This document shows, one piece after another, positions 40,934-52,905 of a stretch of DNA of 64,000 nt. Below the pieces are notes generated by a model. It worked only from the letters and a program-made list of their open reading frames with translations, was not told the origin of the DNA and searched no databases. Both the position numbers and the translations under genes were made by a program. The stretch is from Prostheceraeus crozeri. Taxonomy: Eukaryota > Platyhelminthes > Polycladida > Euryleptidae. Positions within the stretch are counted from its first letter, which is position 1. Every line of letters begins with the position of its first letter. Where the stretch lies: assembly GCA_907163375.1 (NCBI GenBank), contig CAJQUW010003584.1, positions 434,001-498,000 of the forward strand, written 5' to 3'.

Positions 40934-41485
40934 ATATCAAGAATGAAGTACACGCTTGCACCAGTGCTGCTTGGTACAAGTGGCGTAGCTGCACTGGCGT
41001 CCTGTGTGACAGCAAGATCAATGACCATATGAAGTCCAAGATTTACATGACAGTCGTGCGACCTGTTGCCATCTACAGTTCCGAGTGTTGGCCCATGGCG
41101 AAAGAATTGAAGCAGTAATTGGCTGTCATGGAGACAAAAATCCTGCGCAGAATTGACGGTGTCACACAACACGACTGCATCCGTAACGGAAATGTTGCGG
41201 CGCAGCGCCGATACCTGAGAAGATGCGTGAATGCCGCCTGAAATGGAACGGCCATCTCCTATGTGCCAGCGAAGAAACCACAGCCAAGAACACGTTTAAT
41301 CTCAATGTCCGTGGGAGAGGGCCAAGAGGCCGGTCGAAGCAGAGATGGCGCCAATCACCAAAACCTGATAGCGACAGGTCTTCATCAAGACCAAGCCCAC
41401 AACCGACAGAAGTGGGGACAGCGAACCAGGAGAGCGGACCCAGTAGCAACGTACGGGACTAACCACAAAGAAGAAGATTATTCAA
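40934..41485 (+). pseudogene. LINE, downstream part of the copy split by the Polinton
   Basis: Continues the LINE interrupted at 15574. The frames read NIKNEVHACTSAAWYKWRS, KSKIYMTVVRPVAIYSSECW and METKILRRIDGVTQHDCIRN, then a WNGHLLCASEE-type block and RGPRGRSKQRW near the end. These are the conserved post-RT blocks of many LINEs (VRP..LYG.E.W, the RRIDGV region, RGRP...W). It has several frameshifts and ends near 41485 with AAGAAGAAGATTATT-type sequence. It pairs with 15095-15574 across the 6-bp duplication. Confidence 0.85.
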
Positions 41486-42240
41486 CACCATCTGATGGAA
41501 CTTGAACAGGAATCAGTTTCAGAACAGTTTTAATTTTCATGTGGGTGGTTCATGATCATTTGAAGCCGGAATTAGGAATCCATCAAGGAAAAACGTGAAT
41601 AAGTGGCCTCAATTTCACTTGGAAATTATTCTTTGATTGATTTTTTCCTACTTGATGCATCATCATTTTTGCCGCAAGTGTTCTTTTTTTGCTAGTTCGA
41701 CAATTTAGGTGATCACAACTTCCCGTTGATTATTGCGTTTCACAACTGAATGATAATGCATGTAGGCCCCTACATGCGCAAAGTCGCATGCAATTTTCGA
41801 AAATGAATGCGTGTACAGACAAATTCATATATCATGTAGTTAGACAAGATATTATGCTTCACATTTATCAGTTGTGAAATTTCCAATGAAAAGATATTAA
41901 TAGCCTGAGTATTCGTTTGCTAATATTCGATTGCTCAGGGATTTGCTATTAGGATTTCGCTCACACGGGAATCCATTGTTCTGAAAATTCGCTATTCTAG
42001 GATTTGGCATTCATTATCGGAACCGATTCAGTTCGCTAAATGTCAAGCATGGTTTACTGGTCTCTAGATAGAATATCTTCCCTGGTTCTTGTTGGTCTTC
42101 TCACAAAGAATGCAACAGTTTGCGACAAATTACATTGTCGCTGATAGATTCAGACTAGAGCATTTCATTGTGAGACATTCATCAGTGAGTGGCTAGCTTA
42201 CTTCAATTAATGAAGCAATCAGATTATGGAACAATGCGTC
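41486..42240. other. No gene seen; upstream region of the second PAN-like gene
   Basis: No coding frame. The last 120 bases (from about 42172) are similar to the sequence before the first PAN-like gene (GACATTCATC..TG..TGGCTAG..TTAC), so the duplication that made the two genes included their upstream region. Confidence 0.5.
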
Positions 42241-42257
42241 TATCAAGTATGGGAACG
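42241..42257 (+). promoter_or_regulatory. TATA-like element of the second PAN-like gene
   Basis: TATCAAGTATGGGAACG lies 55 bases before the ATG at 42296, at the same spacing as the better TATA boxes of the other two copies. Its core is degenerate, so this copy may be less active. Confidence 0.5.
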
Positions 42258-42295
42258 TGAAAATTATGCCACTGCGATTTTCTTACTTTTGCAGA

Positions 42296-42862
42296 ATGGT
42301 GAGACGAAATGCTACATTCGTTTTTGTAATTCTTTTGCTAATTCACCAGTCGATTGAATCAACAAGTTCTATATTCAACTCTACCATGTACAAGCGCGTG
42401 GAACTATCCTGGACTCCGATTAATCATGATCAGGATATCATTCATCAAAATGTGACATCGAGGGTCAAATGTGTTGCTTTATGCAGCTCCAATGAATTTT
42501 GCGTTGGTGGTCGGTATGCCACCAGTAATAACTCATGCAAACTCACCATTGATTTATCGGGTCAGAACGTTATGTATTTTATTTTTGCAAGCTCTCCTGA
42601 CTATACTTTTGGACTGTATGCTCCTGAAAAAACAACTTATACATCCACTAGTGGTTATGGAATATGGGGTTATAATCGCAAAGCATATGGTGGCATTACC
42701 GTGGCACAGTGTCTTCAATACTGCACCGAATTCCTGTGGTGTAGATCAATCGATTATTACACTGTTGGAAGTGGAGCGTGCTATCTTTCTCAAGTGGACC
42801 AGAATTCAGCGGCCCTTGAAGTGATCGCTGGATATGTTTACTATGAGAAGCACATTTCATAA
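42296..42862 (+). CDS. Secreted protein with two PAN/Apple-like modules (copy 2)
   Basis: A 188-residue protein very similar to the copy at 10049 (shared MVRRN start, APEKT.Y, YGIWGYN, FLWCRSIDYYTVGSG). Signal peptide about 1-21. Modules are Cys59-63-69-81 and Cys139-143-149-162. Sequons include Asn28 and Asn52. The in-frame ATG at 42257 would precede the expected transcription start, so the ATG at 42296 is chosen; homology with copy 1 begins there too. Single exon. Without the Polinton it would lie about 6.9 kb downstream of copy 1 on the same strand, so the two are a local tandem pair. Partner and function are unknown. Confidence 0.85.
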   Translation: MVRRNATFVFVILLLIHQSIESTSSIFNSTMYKRVELSWTPINHDQDIIHQNVTSRVKCVALCSSNEFCVGGRYATSNNSCKLTIDLSGQNVMYFIFASSPDYTFGLYAPEKTTYTSTSGYGIWGYNRKAYGGITVAQCLQYCTEFLWCRSIDYYTVGSGACYLSQVDQNSAALEVIAGYVYYEKHIS

Positions 42863-43555
42863 TATTTCGAAATCTTTATTCAGCTAACAATTCTCTGTCA
42901 TAGTTGAAATGTGATGAAAATATTTGAATGCGTTTTCAGATTCTGTTCCACCAATTCATTCAAGTCCTATTATCATCAGTGTCTGGCTGGTTGTTGCGCA
43001 TTCATTCCTGAATCAGCAGCACGCTTCATGTTCGGGTTAAGTTCTCTCAACATGACTTAAGTATTCCGCTGATAATTTCTATGCGGCAGTCTTCAATTAA
43101 GAAATCAGATATCAAAAGTGCATATTTTCAAAATATGAAAAAACGTAAATACAAGTGATCATGTTTTTATCAATGAAATTTTTCAAGACTTTTATTAGTT
43201 AATTTCTGTAACTTATAAAATAGCAGAAACATCAGAAATAAAAATATAAACGGATGAACGCGATGATCGCTTTGTATATTAAAAGTTTGTAACTATGGTT
43301 GTCATCAAGATGCGCTTAGAAAAATCTAATTAAGCAACACCTTCATCACAGAAAAGTGCGGCTTCTCCTCTCTTGAGACTTAACATTTTTAGATCAATAT
43401 GCGGGTGCATGATCTCATTTTTTTTCCAGAGTTCTTGTGCTTGCTTAGAAGTTATTTGTAACAGCGATGGAACAAATCTGAATTAATTGACCATTTTTTT
43501 TATCTGCCGCTGGTCACATTACTGAAGACAGCTAATTTTACTTAGTTTTATAGAA
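42863..43555. other. No gene seen
   Basis: 3' flank of the second PAN-like gene. AATAAA at about 43239 could be a polyadenylation signal. No frame or repeat was recognised. Confidence 0.4.
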
Positions 43556-43559
43556 GTAT

Positions 43560-44117
43560 TGTAGCGTGGAGCGCAATTGATGTAAATAATAGTTTGCTTC
43601 ATATTTTATTTTGCTAATCTTCGGTAGGGTGTAGCTGATAGTTTTCAGGTTTCATTATTTTCTCGGAGCACTTGTCCAATTTTAATATTTTATTTCTTAA
43701 CCTTCTGTGTCGAGTAGCCAAGGAAGGGAATGGAAGACTATCGATTTCGCCTTCCCTATAAAAACAGCAGGACACACGCCGGCGAGACCTCTAATCGTGC
43801 ATTCATCAAGGCAAGGCGTGAGGAGCGAGAGGGAGAGAGAATTCTACGATACATGCTCGCGCACATGCGCTGACTGGCGGCAAATCAACAACAACATCAA
43901 AACGCTCACCAGAAGACAGGCGAAAACGAGAAGAAGGAGTGAACGGACACAAACACTTAATCAATTATCAGTGGTGTGACTTGACTGTGAACGCTTAAAC
44001 GGCTCTCCTGAGGGCCACCTGTATTCCTCCTCAATAAAAGTGAATGTGACACAAGCAAATTATTTTTTTTGTTTCTCAACTTTATGTTTTGGGGATAATT
44101 AAACATCACCCGTAACA
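43560..44117 (+). mobile_element. Solo LTR related to Gmr1-type elements
   Basis: 558 bases from TGTAGCGTGG to CACCCGTAACA, flanked by the 4-bp duplication GTAT (43556-43559 and 44118-44121). Features of an LTR are a CTATAAAAACAG promoter (about 43758), an AATAAAAG signal (about 44033) and the same CCCGTAACA end and 4-bp duplication length as the full element at 26170. The body differs from that element's LTR, so it is another family of the same general type. A solo LTR arises by recombination between the two LTRs of a former full insertion. Confidence 0.8.
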
Positions 44118-44121
44118 GTAT

Positions 44122-46440
44122 GTACAGTGAACAACAGGAGAAATTTTCAGAATTCAAAATTTCAAACAGTTAAAGTAGTATAATTTGTAATGATACATGA
44201 TGATATCAGCATAACATGTATGTATGTTTATGGGTAAATCATAAAATACATGATGTAATGTTGTATAATGCGTATTTTGAAAGAATAGAGAATAAGAACG
44301 ATAGGACACTGGAAGGAGAGGACATTAAATTATAACAACACGAATGGCATTTGGGGACTGCAATAAATGCAATTACAAATCAGGAATATTCATAGATGTT
44401 AACGGCAGGATGCCATTTGAAATCATTTATTATTTTCAGAAACACGATTCTTACTACTTACACCAAAAAAGCAAATACTAAAGTAAATTCTAACTTTCGT
44501 GAAGTCCAGTACAATATGACGAGATAAAATATACATTTGGCCGAATGAATACACTGTACACTGCGAACGTATTCACATTTCAAAGAACGTACTTGAATTG
44601 GAGCACATGAATTAAACAATTGAATACTTGATCAACAGTATGTTGCGATTCTTGCAAAAACTTTCGAAGACCATTGTCTGCATAAGTTTGACTGAACTTT
44701 CTATTGCATAGCCTCGTTCTACATATATTTCAGGTGAATAGTATTCATGTAATCACTCGTTGTAACAATATGTCGGTTCAACATTCCGTAGAAATTTTTG
44801 TAGAACCTTTTGTCATTATCACTTAAAAAGATTGAAATCAGCATTTTCTCTTCGATGCTTACAATCATTGTGTGGCCCATAAATTATCTTAATACAAAAT
44901 TCATCACGTAAATAATGTTGATTGTATTGACTAATTTTGATAATACTAATGATTTGATAAGTCAGGCTACAGCAAGGAGATGACAAAATGTGGCATTGTG
45001 GCATTGCCTAAGGCGTTGTTGCCTAAGGAGAGAATTAACATTCATGATATCCCCATCTTAATTTGACGATTTCTAATGTTCAAGGTTTTCGGACATATTT
45101 TCGGAAAAACACCACTTGTTCCCATAAAATCATTGGATTTTCTCGAGCTTTCGACCGCCGTCTGCTGTCTTAATCATGCAAAGTGAATTTTGCGTGTACA
45201 AACCGAACATGAATTCAAGACTGACTACATCTCATCAAACGATATAACATTACAGGTTTGCACCTCAACAGTTGAGGGTAGGTTAAAACCAAATGTTACT
45301 ATGTTACTACTTGTGAAAGTGAATGCAAAAGTGTCACAAAGCAATTTTTCATGATACTACGTATGAATGTAAATAAGTAAGATGAATAAATAACAATAAA
45401 AGGAAAGAGTCAGTGAATAACAAAGTTATTGCTGAACAAAGAGATAAGTGGATTTCAAATATCACTGAATTGATAGATACCATTTTGGTTGCAAATCGTG
45501 TCACGATTTGAGTGGATGTAGATTGCCCACTTGATTTTTCTGCGATGCATGTTGGATTCAATGGAAATGATTTTTGCAGGAAAAAAAAGCATTCCTAGCG
45601 ATTCGTGCGACAGATTTATTGTGATGTCACACCCTTGTCTTCCTGAGATTGAGTTAGCAATTTTTATAATTGTCTCAAGTGCCGAGGACAGTGAGATAAA
45701 TTTCCTTGTCTGCGTGTTTGAGTCTGGAGATGTCATTCCTCTGTACTGATGGTCACGACCAGAACCAGTCTCGAGGGAATCTATTTTTCATTGAACGTGA
45801 TGCAAATTCAAACTTGAATTATGACGAACTAGAAGATTGACGCTATATTAAACCAACACAGTCAGCAAATTTAGATCGTGAAGAGTCAAACGGTGCGAAT
45901 AATGTTTCCATTTAACGGATTTATCACAAAGAAAAATTGGGTTAAAGATATGTACCTTTCACTTGACTGGCCTGCCTGCAATCTAACTGTTGAAGCTCGT
46001 GGGTACTCTGACAAGAGCTACTTCTGCAATGCGCGCGCTTGACCAATCACACAAGTCAAGGGGTGATGAATATCTATGTCAATCTCTATCGTTTGTTGCG
46101 ATCGTATACAGTGGCTGGGATAGGGTTATGTCCGCTCTAGACTAACCCACATACAAAGGAATCCATCTCTGTTGCCGACGGCGAACACTGCAGCTCGTCT
46201 TAATGTTATCTATCGTAGCTGCCGAGTTACCGCAGGTTCAATGTAAACAAGACGGGACAGCTCGTCCGCTGCTTTCTAGACTTCATTTGCTCAACTCGGC
46301 AACTGAATGAAAGTAACAAGCCGTCTTCAAAAGGTTAACGTTTCAATGCGATTGAACTACAACGCAGTATCACCGGCGAAAAGACGTTATCTATGGCATG
46401 TGCATGCCGATCCTGGAACTACACGGGTTTTCTGAAATTC
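44122..46440. other. No gene seen
   Basis: AT-rich, with overlapping frames on both strands around 45349-45749 that do not resemble known proteins. 46080-46330 is richer in CpG than its surroundings and could be a regulatory region or relic, but nothing specific was recognised. Confidence 0.4.
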
Positions 46441-46450
46441 ACCCCGATGT

Positions 46451-46690
46451 AATGAGATACATTTTCCTTAGGTTTCAGTTTCCAGTCGGAAAAAGAAGAA
46501 AGCGTTTCATTTTCCTATTAGAAATTATTCCAGATATTAGTTTCCGACTAGGAATGAACTTATGAAATTTAACTCGATCGGAAAATAAAACCGAAGGAAA
46601 CTGAGATTCACATTCAAAACTTGGGGTTTTATTTTCCTGTCGGAAAATCTCATCAAGTTAACATTTTCCGATCGGAAAGGGAATACAGGG
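46451..46690. repeat. Cluster of TTTCC-N4-GGAAA palindromes
   Basis: At least five copies of a short palindromic word lie within 240 bases: TTTCCAGTCGGAAA (46479), TTTCCTATTAGAAA (about 46511), TTTCCGACTAGGAA (46541), TTTCCTGTCGGAAA (about 46633) and TTTCCGATCGGAAA (about 46665). A half copy CGATCGGAAAA lies near 46576. The spacing inside the palindrome is constant at four bases. No known mobile element explains it. Confidence 0.6.
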
Positions 46691-47120
46691 AGAGCAAGAA
46701 CTGTAACACCGAAATGCCCAGATAAATGTTAATAGCACTGTAAACGCTGAGCTTTTACAGAACAGCATTACAGGTTTTTTTATTAGTCTATGTTTTTATA
46801 TTCCCTGATTACTCGGACATGTCTGGAAAACTTTGGAAGACAGTCACTCTCATTTGCTACATGCGAGAGGAAAATGGTCCTGTTATTGCATCATAATGCA
46901 CCGTAATTACATGTATTAGTGAAATTCCTTCTGTGAACACATCAATTTGTTTCCCATTTTGCTAATATTTCATTAAAATGCTTTGAGCATCTGTTTTCGC
47001 TTCTCAAAACCTCAATGCTACGTGGGTTAATATGAGTCACCTTCCGATAACTTATGATATTGTAGGCTATAAGTGCGCTATAATTTATCCTTATTTTGAA
47101 TTTAACCTGTTGAGGACGGA

Positions 47121-47212
47121 AGACGTGCACGCACAGAATTAAACATTTTGTTTATCTGTTTCGGTTTGCGGAAAACGCGCGCAGATGAATCTAATTCTGT
47201 GCGTGCACGTCT
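47121..47212. repeat. Perfect 21-bp inverted repeat with 50-base loop
   Basis: Arms 47121-47141 and 47192-47212 are exact reverse complements (core GACGTGCACGCACAGAATT). The 50-base loop contains GCGGAAAACGCGCGC. The outward sequence does not continue the match. It could be a small inverted-repeat element, a binding-site pair or a hairpin in RNA. Confidence 0.75.
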
Positions 47213-48860
47213 CATTATTTTTCTTCAACTGCCGACTTGCGAAAATGATAAACAGCCTGAAGTGGCGAGGACGACCTGTGCCTGCTCAATTAACTATAGC
47301 AACTCGCCTGCCACACATAAAATGAGAGTTGAGGCATTGATGAAAATTGTTAACTGTCCTCTAAAAGAGGCTAAAATCACACTAGATATTAGCGTCGAGA
47401 ATCGCAAATGCGCAGAAATCTTCAATTGAGAATAATTCCAATCTTGGTAGACTGTTGGAATGACTCAAATTTACGCACCTGTGCGCTTTAAAAAGATGAA
47501 CAGTTCAATCATGTCATACTATGTAATGATGAATTGTAGATCCAACAAGCTATGTTCAGACCTGGCTGATTCCGAATCACTCCGCAGACGGCATCAAATC
47601 GAGTCTTCTGAAGCAATATGTGCACATACGTGATCAAGCCATCCTTAAACAGGACATGAGACTCCAAGAGTATAAGTATCTATTCATTTATTATTTTTTT
47701 CAAATCTATTCCGATTGATATATTGATGTTTCCCTCTCGTGAATTTTTGCTGATATCCTTCTATGTCAGTTGACATCTCTTCTAAGTTTGAAAGAAAGAA
47801 GCTTTATTCCATGCAGCCCTGAACAAGCCAAACCATTGGTGGGAACACGTCGGACTATCATATCAAGCAAGCGTTTTATAATATCCAAAGCTACCCCGAT
47901 GCCATTTTTCATCTATTGGTATACATACACATCACTATCAGAATTCATGTTCATGCAGTCATAATAGTCTTTAGCATCCTGAATTTTGACTATTGTTTAA
48001 TCGAAGTCTATCCGTAGAAATATGCAATCACGACATTTCTGCACTTTTCATTTTATCAATCAAATTTCAAAAAGCTGAATATAAGGCCCTCAAAAATTTT
48101 ACTAAAATTCACATGCAAAATGTCCATAATTCTTGTGGATTTGTATTAGATTTGCAACATTTTTAATTACTCGCAAATAGAATAATCCAATGCTAAGCTT
48201 TCTTTTCAAAATTACCTGTCAGATGTGAGTGATATTATTCTCTTTTACCCATTTCTTTGATCTCTCATTAAACAAATGCGGTAGGAATTTTTCAAAAATG
48301 GCGAATAGATTCATTGATCGATAGACAGATAGCATTTCCAGACTTTCTCGTATGTGATTTCTATCCTACTTTCTGAAATCCTTCATCTTTATCGTCAAAG
48401 AGCCGGTTGAATGTTATTTGTAGTTTATAGGCAAAATGTTCTGATATTTTGAATATTTCCTGTGAATAATTCATCAAATGTTCTTTAAAAAACGAACGAC
48501 GACGTTCGTTAAAAAAGAACAAGCGAAGTGGACGAAGAAAGTTTATTGAGCGACACGGTTTTTACCATGGAAATTGAACAATAAAACCTGTAGAATGGAA
48601 GTTAAGCTTCATGCAGTACACAATAGTTGCACGGAAAATCACATGCATTTTAAGTTAGATACACTTGTCAACGGCTGAATCAGTCACACGTACAATTCTG
48701 AGTTTTTCATTAGTTCAAGCCCAACTTAGTTCCCGGATGTGCCGTAACCTTGAGTCAATTTCCATAAGTCAACTTCAGATGCTCACCTTGCTCACCTTTG
48801 AAGACCACTCTCCCTGACGCGCGGGATGGGCCTAGTCCTTCTCTTCCACGTCTATATCCT
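47213..48860. other. No gene seen; one short palindrome
   Basis: A frame at 47148-47429 has no recognisable domain. 48480-48520 holds a short palindrome (AACGAACG-ACGA-CGTTCGTT with TTCTT/AAGAA outer arms). The remainder is AT-rich non-coding sequence. Confidence 0.4.
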
Positions 48861-48864
48861 GGGT

Positions 48865-49510
48865 CATTTCTTATGTTAGGTTGAGTTCCTCCATATCCTT
48901 CATTTTTCGATACTGCCATATTAAGGGCGGTCGTCCTCGCTTCTGCTTTTCGCCCACCGGCCTATTTAGAACTTGTTGGTTGACGTGTTCCTGTGGCCTT
49001 CTTCTCACATGGCTGCACCAATCCAGACGTCGAGTCTGGAGCACTGTACTTATGTCACAAACGCCGACTTTTCTCCTGAAGTCCTCATTGCGCATCTTAT
49101 TCAACCGAGTCAATCCTTGTGACCATCTAAGCATCTTCATTTCCTCCGTGTCTTTCCTTCTTACTGCCCAACATTCTGCAGCATATGTCATTGACGGTCT
49201 TACTACTGTCGTGTATATCTTGTTCTTCAGCTTTTGTGGCATCGGCTTGTCGTAGATGATACCTGAAACCTTCCTACAGTTCCTCCAACCCGCTTACATC
49301 CTATGTTTCACTTCCGTGCTGCAGTAACCGTCTCCGTCGACGATAGACCCCAAGTATTAAATTTCCTTGCACCTTTGACCTTTCTCCATTTTTGTCACGC
49401 GTTCTCTAGCCACCGTAGTCGAAAGCAACTCAGTTTTCGATCTGCTGACGCGCATTCCTCTTCTTTCCAACTCAACCCTCCATGCCTCAAGACGTTGTTG
49501 GGTCTCTCGT
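48865..49510 (-). pseudogene. LINE C-terminal fragment
   Basis: The minus strand encodes the end of a LINE polyprotein. A broken RSKTELLSTTV-type block near 49430 is followed by YLGSIVDGDG near 49350. An open frame at 48871-49242 then holds KLKNKIYTTVVRPSMTYAAE and CWAVRRKDTEEMKMLRWSQ, and a KRGRPPLIW block. These are the post-RT landmarks. It is 5'-truncated with stops and frameshifts. Its block KNKIY.TVVRP resembles the LINE split by the Polinton more than the one at 7-10 kb. Confidence 0.8.
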
Positions 49511-52500
49511 AGAGTGTATCCACAAAAAGCGAGTCAAATTCAGATTCTTAGTTCTTAGTCTTGTTCTCAAATTCTTAGTCAACTTCAGATAAGCAATCTA
49601 TTTCTATGGAATTTACACACATACACGTGCGCAATATTGTCATTTGACGTATTGTACCTTCCGAGCATCCGCAAATCGGTCTTAGCTGCCTCATTAGCCC
49701 ATTCACTTCCCATTTGCCTACAGGACCCGGGACCCGCACAACCTACAGGCGTTTCCCACCTCGCAAGTTTCTAGCAAGCCACTCGTCCAACCAGCTACTT
49801 CCAGGCCCATAAGGATTCATCAACACCGATTAAACGACCATCGGATGTCGCCCTCGCTTCAAACCCTCCTCGCGGTGCTCCCACAACCACTCCAGTCAGC
49901 CACAAGACCGGAGTTCCCACCTCAGCCTGGAAAGTGGACGTCACCACCCTGGCGGCACAGGCTTTGCCGTGACCAGGCGACTTTTCACTCCTCAGTTCTG
50001 AATGGCGTGTCAAACAAAATCTTATTTTTCCAGAGGTCCACATGTATAGAAGATTGCTTTGTCTTTTATAAAATTATGTCTGTTGATGATCATATGAAAA
50101 CTTTAAATTCTGTGAAGTTAAAGAATTTTTAAAAAAATCGTTTCTTTAATAATAGTTTTCCTCTCAAATTTACTGACGATTGCAAACGCATTTTGGAGAG
50201 GGAAACAGGTTGTTGAAAGTGATCAAACATTACTCGTGACTTGACTTTTTACGGAGAGAAGAAGAAGCGCAAAACATTTGATTTGCCTCGCAGCATAGAT
50301 GCACACATTGTGTATCATATCACAATACTGTATTTCTGATGTTAAAGTTCTTGTGTATAAAATTACTTATCAGATATGCAGTGCATTTTGTATTGGTAAA
50401 TTGGCACGTACAGTACAAAGCATTCTCGTGTTGGAGAACATTTGAGTAAGGGAAATTCTGTTGTATTTCAGCACATGAAGGGTCACGGCTCGGTCAACTC
50501 TGCAAGCATAAAATAGAACATCATTCATAGAAATCTATTGTTTGCCATTAAACGTCGCAAAGTGGAAGCTGCCGACATTTCCATTCAAGGTCCACAAATG
50601 TGTTCATTTTGTGTGTTGACAGACAGCTTGCTGTGTTGAAAGACACCCCTGGTGAAGGCTCTTCAATAATTTGGGCTCGTGTATTTAATTTCTTTTTTTC
50701 ATCGTTATTTTCGATAAATGGTCGAAGAAAAAATACGGACATTCCCTGAACGATGGCTTTAAGAAGGAAGTTAAATGCTCTTGATTCCCGATCAAAGTTG
50801 TTAGCTTACAATACAAACGCAATTATGAAATTGCTTAAGAGCGTTATGAAATGGAATGCTCATAATGGGGAGGTATCTATGTACTGAGAATTTGATAAGA
50901 AGCAATTAGTTGTAGAAGCTTGCAAACAAATTTCAATAAATAAGTTGACTGTGTGTGACATAACTACATCAAGAAATCCTTCCTCAAATTTGGTCATCAA
51001 GCAAACTTAGACGCGCTGACCAGTCATATTTAATTTCTCTGTCATCGTGCTATGAAAGTGTAGGTATTTAATTGCAGGAATCTTACGTTTCCTAGAAAAT
51101 GTTTAAATTAAAACACGACATACTTAAAACATTCGAAGAATCCTAGAAACAGAAGAACTTAAACAAGTGCCCACTGTAGTCAGCAGACAGTCTATCTTTG
51201 GCGTCGATCCATTAACAGAGCGGTGTCTTACTTTTGAGTATTGCTGTATGCCGAGTCGTCCATAGGCCAACCATCTACATGCGAAAGTGACAAACTCGCA
51301 CTCACTCACGGTATTCGAACAACACGCATACAAGTGTATGATAAAAAAAAGATAATAGGTCACATATAATGCAACATCATGCGGTACGTCAGAGATGCGC
51401 AACGGATATTAATTAACCTGACCCGACCCGAAAACTCTACCGATGCTAAAATACCCGAAACTTCTTCTATCATGCATCTCTCTTAATTACATGGCATTTT
51501 CCTTGCAACACATTTAGGCCGCAAGCAATAGTGGTAGAAGTCATTTGCTCCAACTCTTTCATGTTTGTACTATAAAAGCAATTCATAATTTAAGATCACT
51601 AATTTTTACTGATGATCTTTGAAAATTTGCTCAAAAATACATATGAAATGCGGAAGATTTTAATTCCAACCAACCATTCCAATTCCCTACGAGAGAGTAG
51701 TCTGCAGTTCTAAGTAACTTGAAACATGATCACAAAGAAGTCGAACATCTTGAGATACTCACTCAATAAAGGATTCGATTTGATTGTTTGTATTCCAATT
51801 TATGCATTACGACAAGTCAAATTGTCTGACAGTAAACGTCATCATTTGTCATCACCTCCTTAGGCGTCTTTTTGTGCAGCGACATGATATCTGTTTGCTT
51901 CTGAGTACATTGTCTTCAAGGCTTGCTCTGACATTTAGCAATGGGCCTATAAATTGGTTCCAAGGATGTCATAAAAACTTCAGAGGTATTGTAGATGCAA
52001 TAGCTTTGCACAAATCATGACACTATAATGTTTACAAGCAATATTTGCTGCATTGATGGATTAAACATTCATCTCTTTCTCTCTCTCCAACTTCAGTAAG
52101 AAACGAGCGTTGATTGAAATAGACTTCAAGTCTAGTGTTAACGCCATATATTGTTTACACATGCAAACTATACAATCCTGACGATAGAAAGTTGCTCTGT
52201 CTCATGATGAAAACATGTAAAATAGATAGGCCGCCTACTGTTATAACATTACATATAGCTCATCCAGTGAATATAGTGTAGGACGAAGTATGATTGAAAT
52301 GATTCACATGTATGTAGGCCCTTATGATTAGACTAAATTTCCAAGTGTACGCAATTTGTGCATTTACATCCGATGACGAAGTGATACATGCATACTCGTA
52401 TTTTAATTATTTCTAGACATCGGTATACATACCAGTATGTAGATGACCACGGCTTAAGACAATTAGCGGATTGTCTGTTAATAAAATAATATCCATGTTA

Positions 52501-52700
52501 TTCCTAATACATGCACTTAAGATAGTGAAAGCACAGTCAATCGCACAAAAATGCAAACTATAGCAATAAAAAATAACAACAAGCAATAAAACAGCAATAA
52601 ATGTAACAATAATAAGCTGTTGCCAATAAAAGATATTGATTTACTTATAAAGGGGAAATCGATGCAATGGGGTTTCAGCTAGTCGCGCAAATTTTTCAAT
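49511..52700. other. No gene seen; one GC-rich block
   Basis: 49690-50035 is noticeably GC-rich compared with its surroundings and ends in TTATTTTTCCAG, which looks like a splice acceptor, but no coding frame there resembles a known protein. It could be an old SINE or exon. The remainder to 52.7 kb is AT-rich without recognisable features. Confidence 0.4.
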
Positions 52701-52707
52701 TGACAAA

Positions 52708-52905
52708 TCAAAAGTTCACTCTTAAGTAAACTTCCCTGAAATTCCTTCTCGACAGAAATTCTTGCCAATGAGGTCTAGCGCTCCTGACCAATTGTATTAC
52801 GCTGGAGGCATTTATTCTTTTTAATACCGAGAAATACCTTTCTGTACTGCTTGACGAAATAGGCATGGTCAAACACAGTTTTGATAGTTTCACAACTTCG
52901 GGCAA
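52708..52905 (-). pseudogene. hAT transposase C-terminal fragment
   Basis: The first half of a 65-residue frame reads LPEVVKLSK-like, then LTMPISSSSTERYFSVLKRI. This is the start of the hAT dimerisation domain (family pattern: P.SSA..ERSFS.LKRIK). The sequence downstream diverges and the remainder of the transposase is missing. It is a short relic with no terminal repeats identified. Confidence 0.75.

Noticed and set aside
40487-40946. Proline-rich frames in the right terminal repeat (many PKPP words) and their mirrors at 15626-16530
   Set aside because: They are translations of the repeat's GGTTTTGG-type tandem blocks, occur in several frames and have no promoter logic.
46451-46690. STAT or NF-kB sites in the TTTCC/GGAAA cluster
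   Set aside because: STAT sites need TTC-N3/4-GAA and NF-kB sites have the opposite half-site order; the spacing here fits neither.
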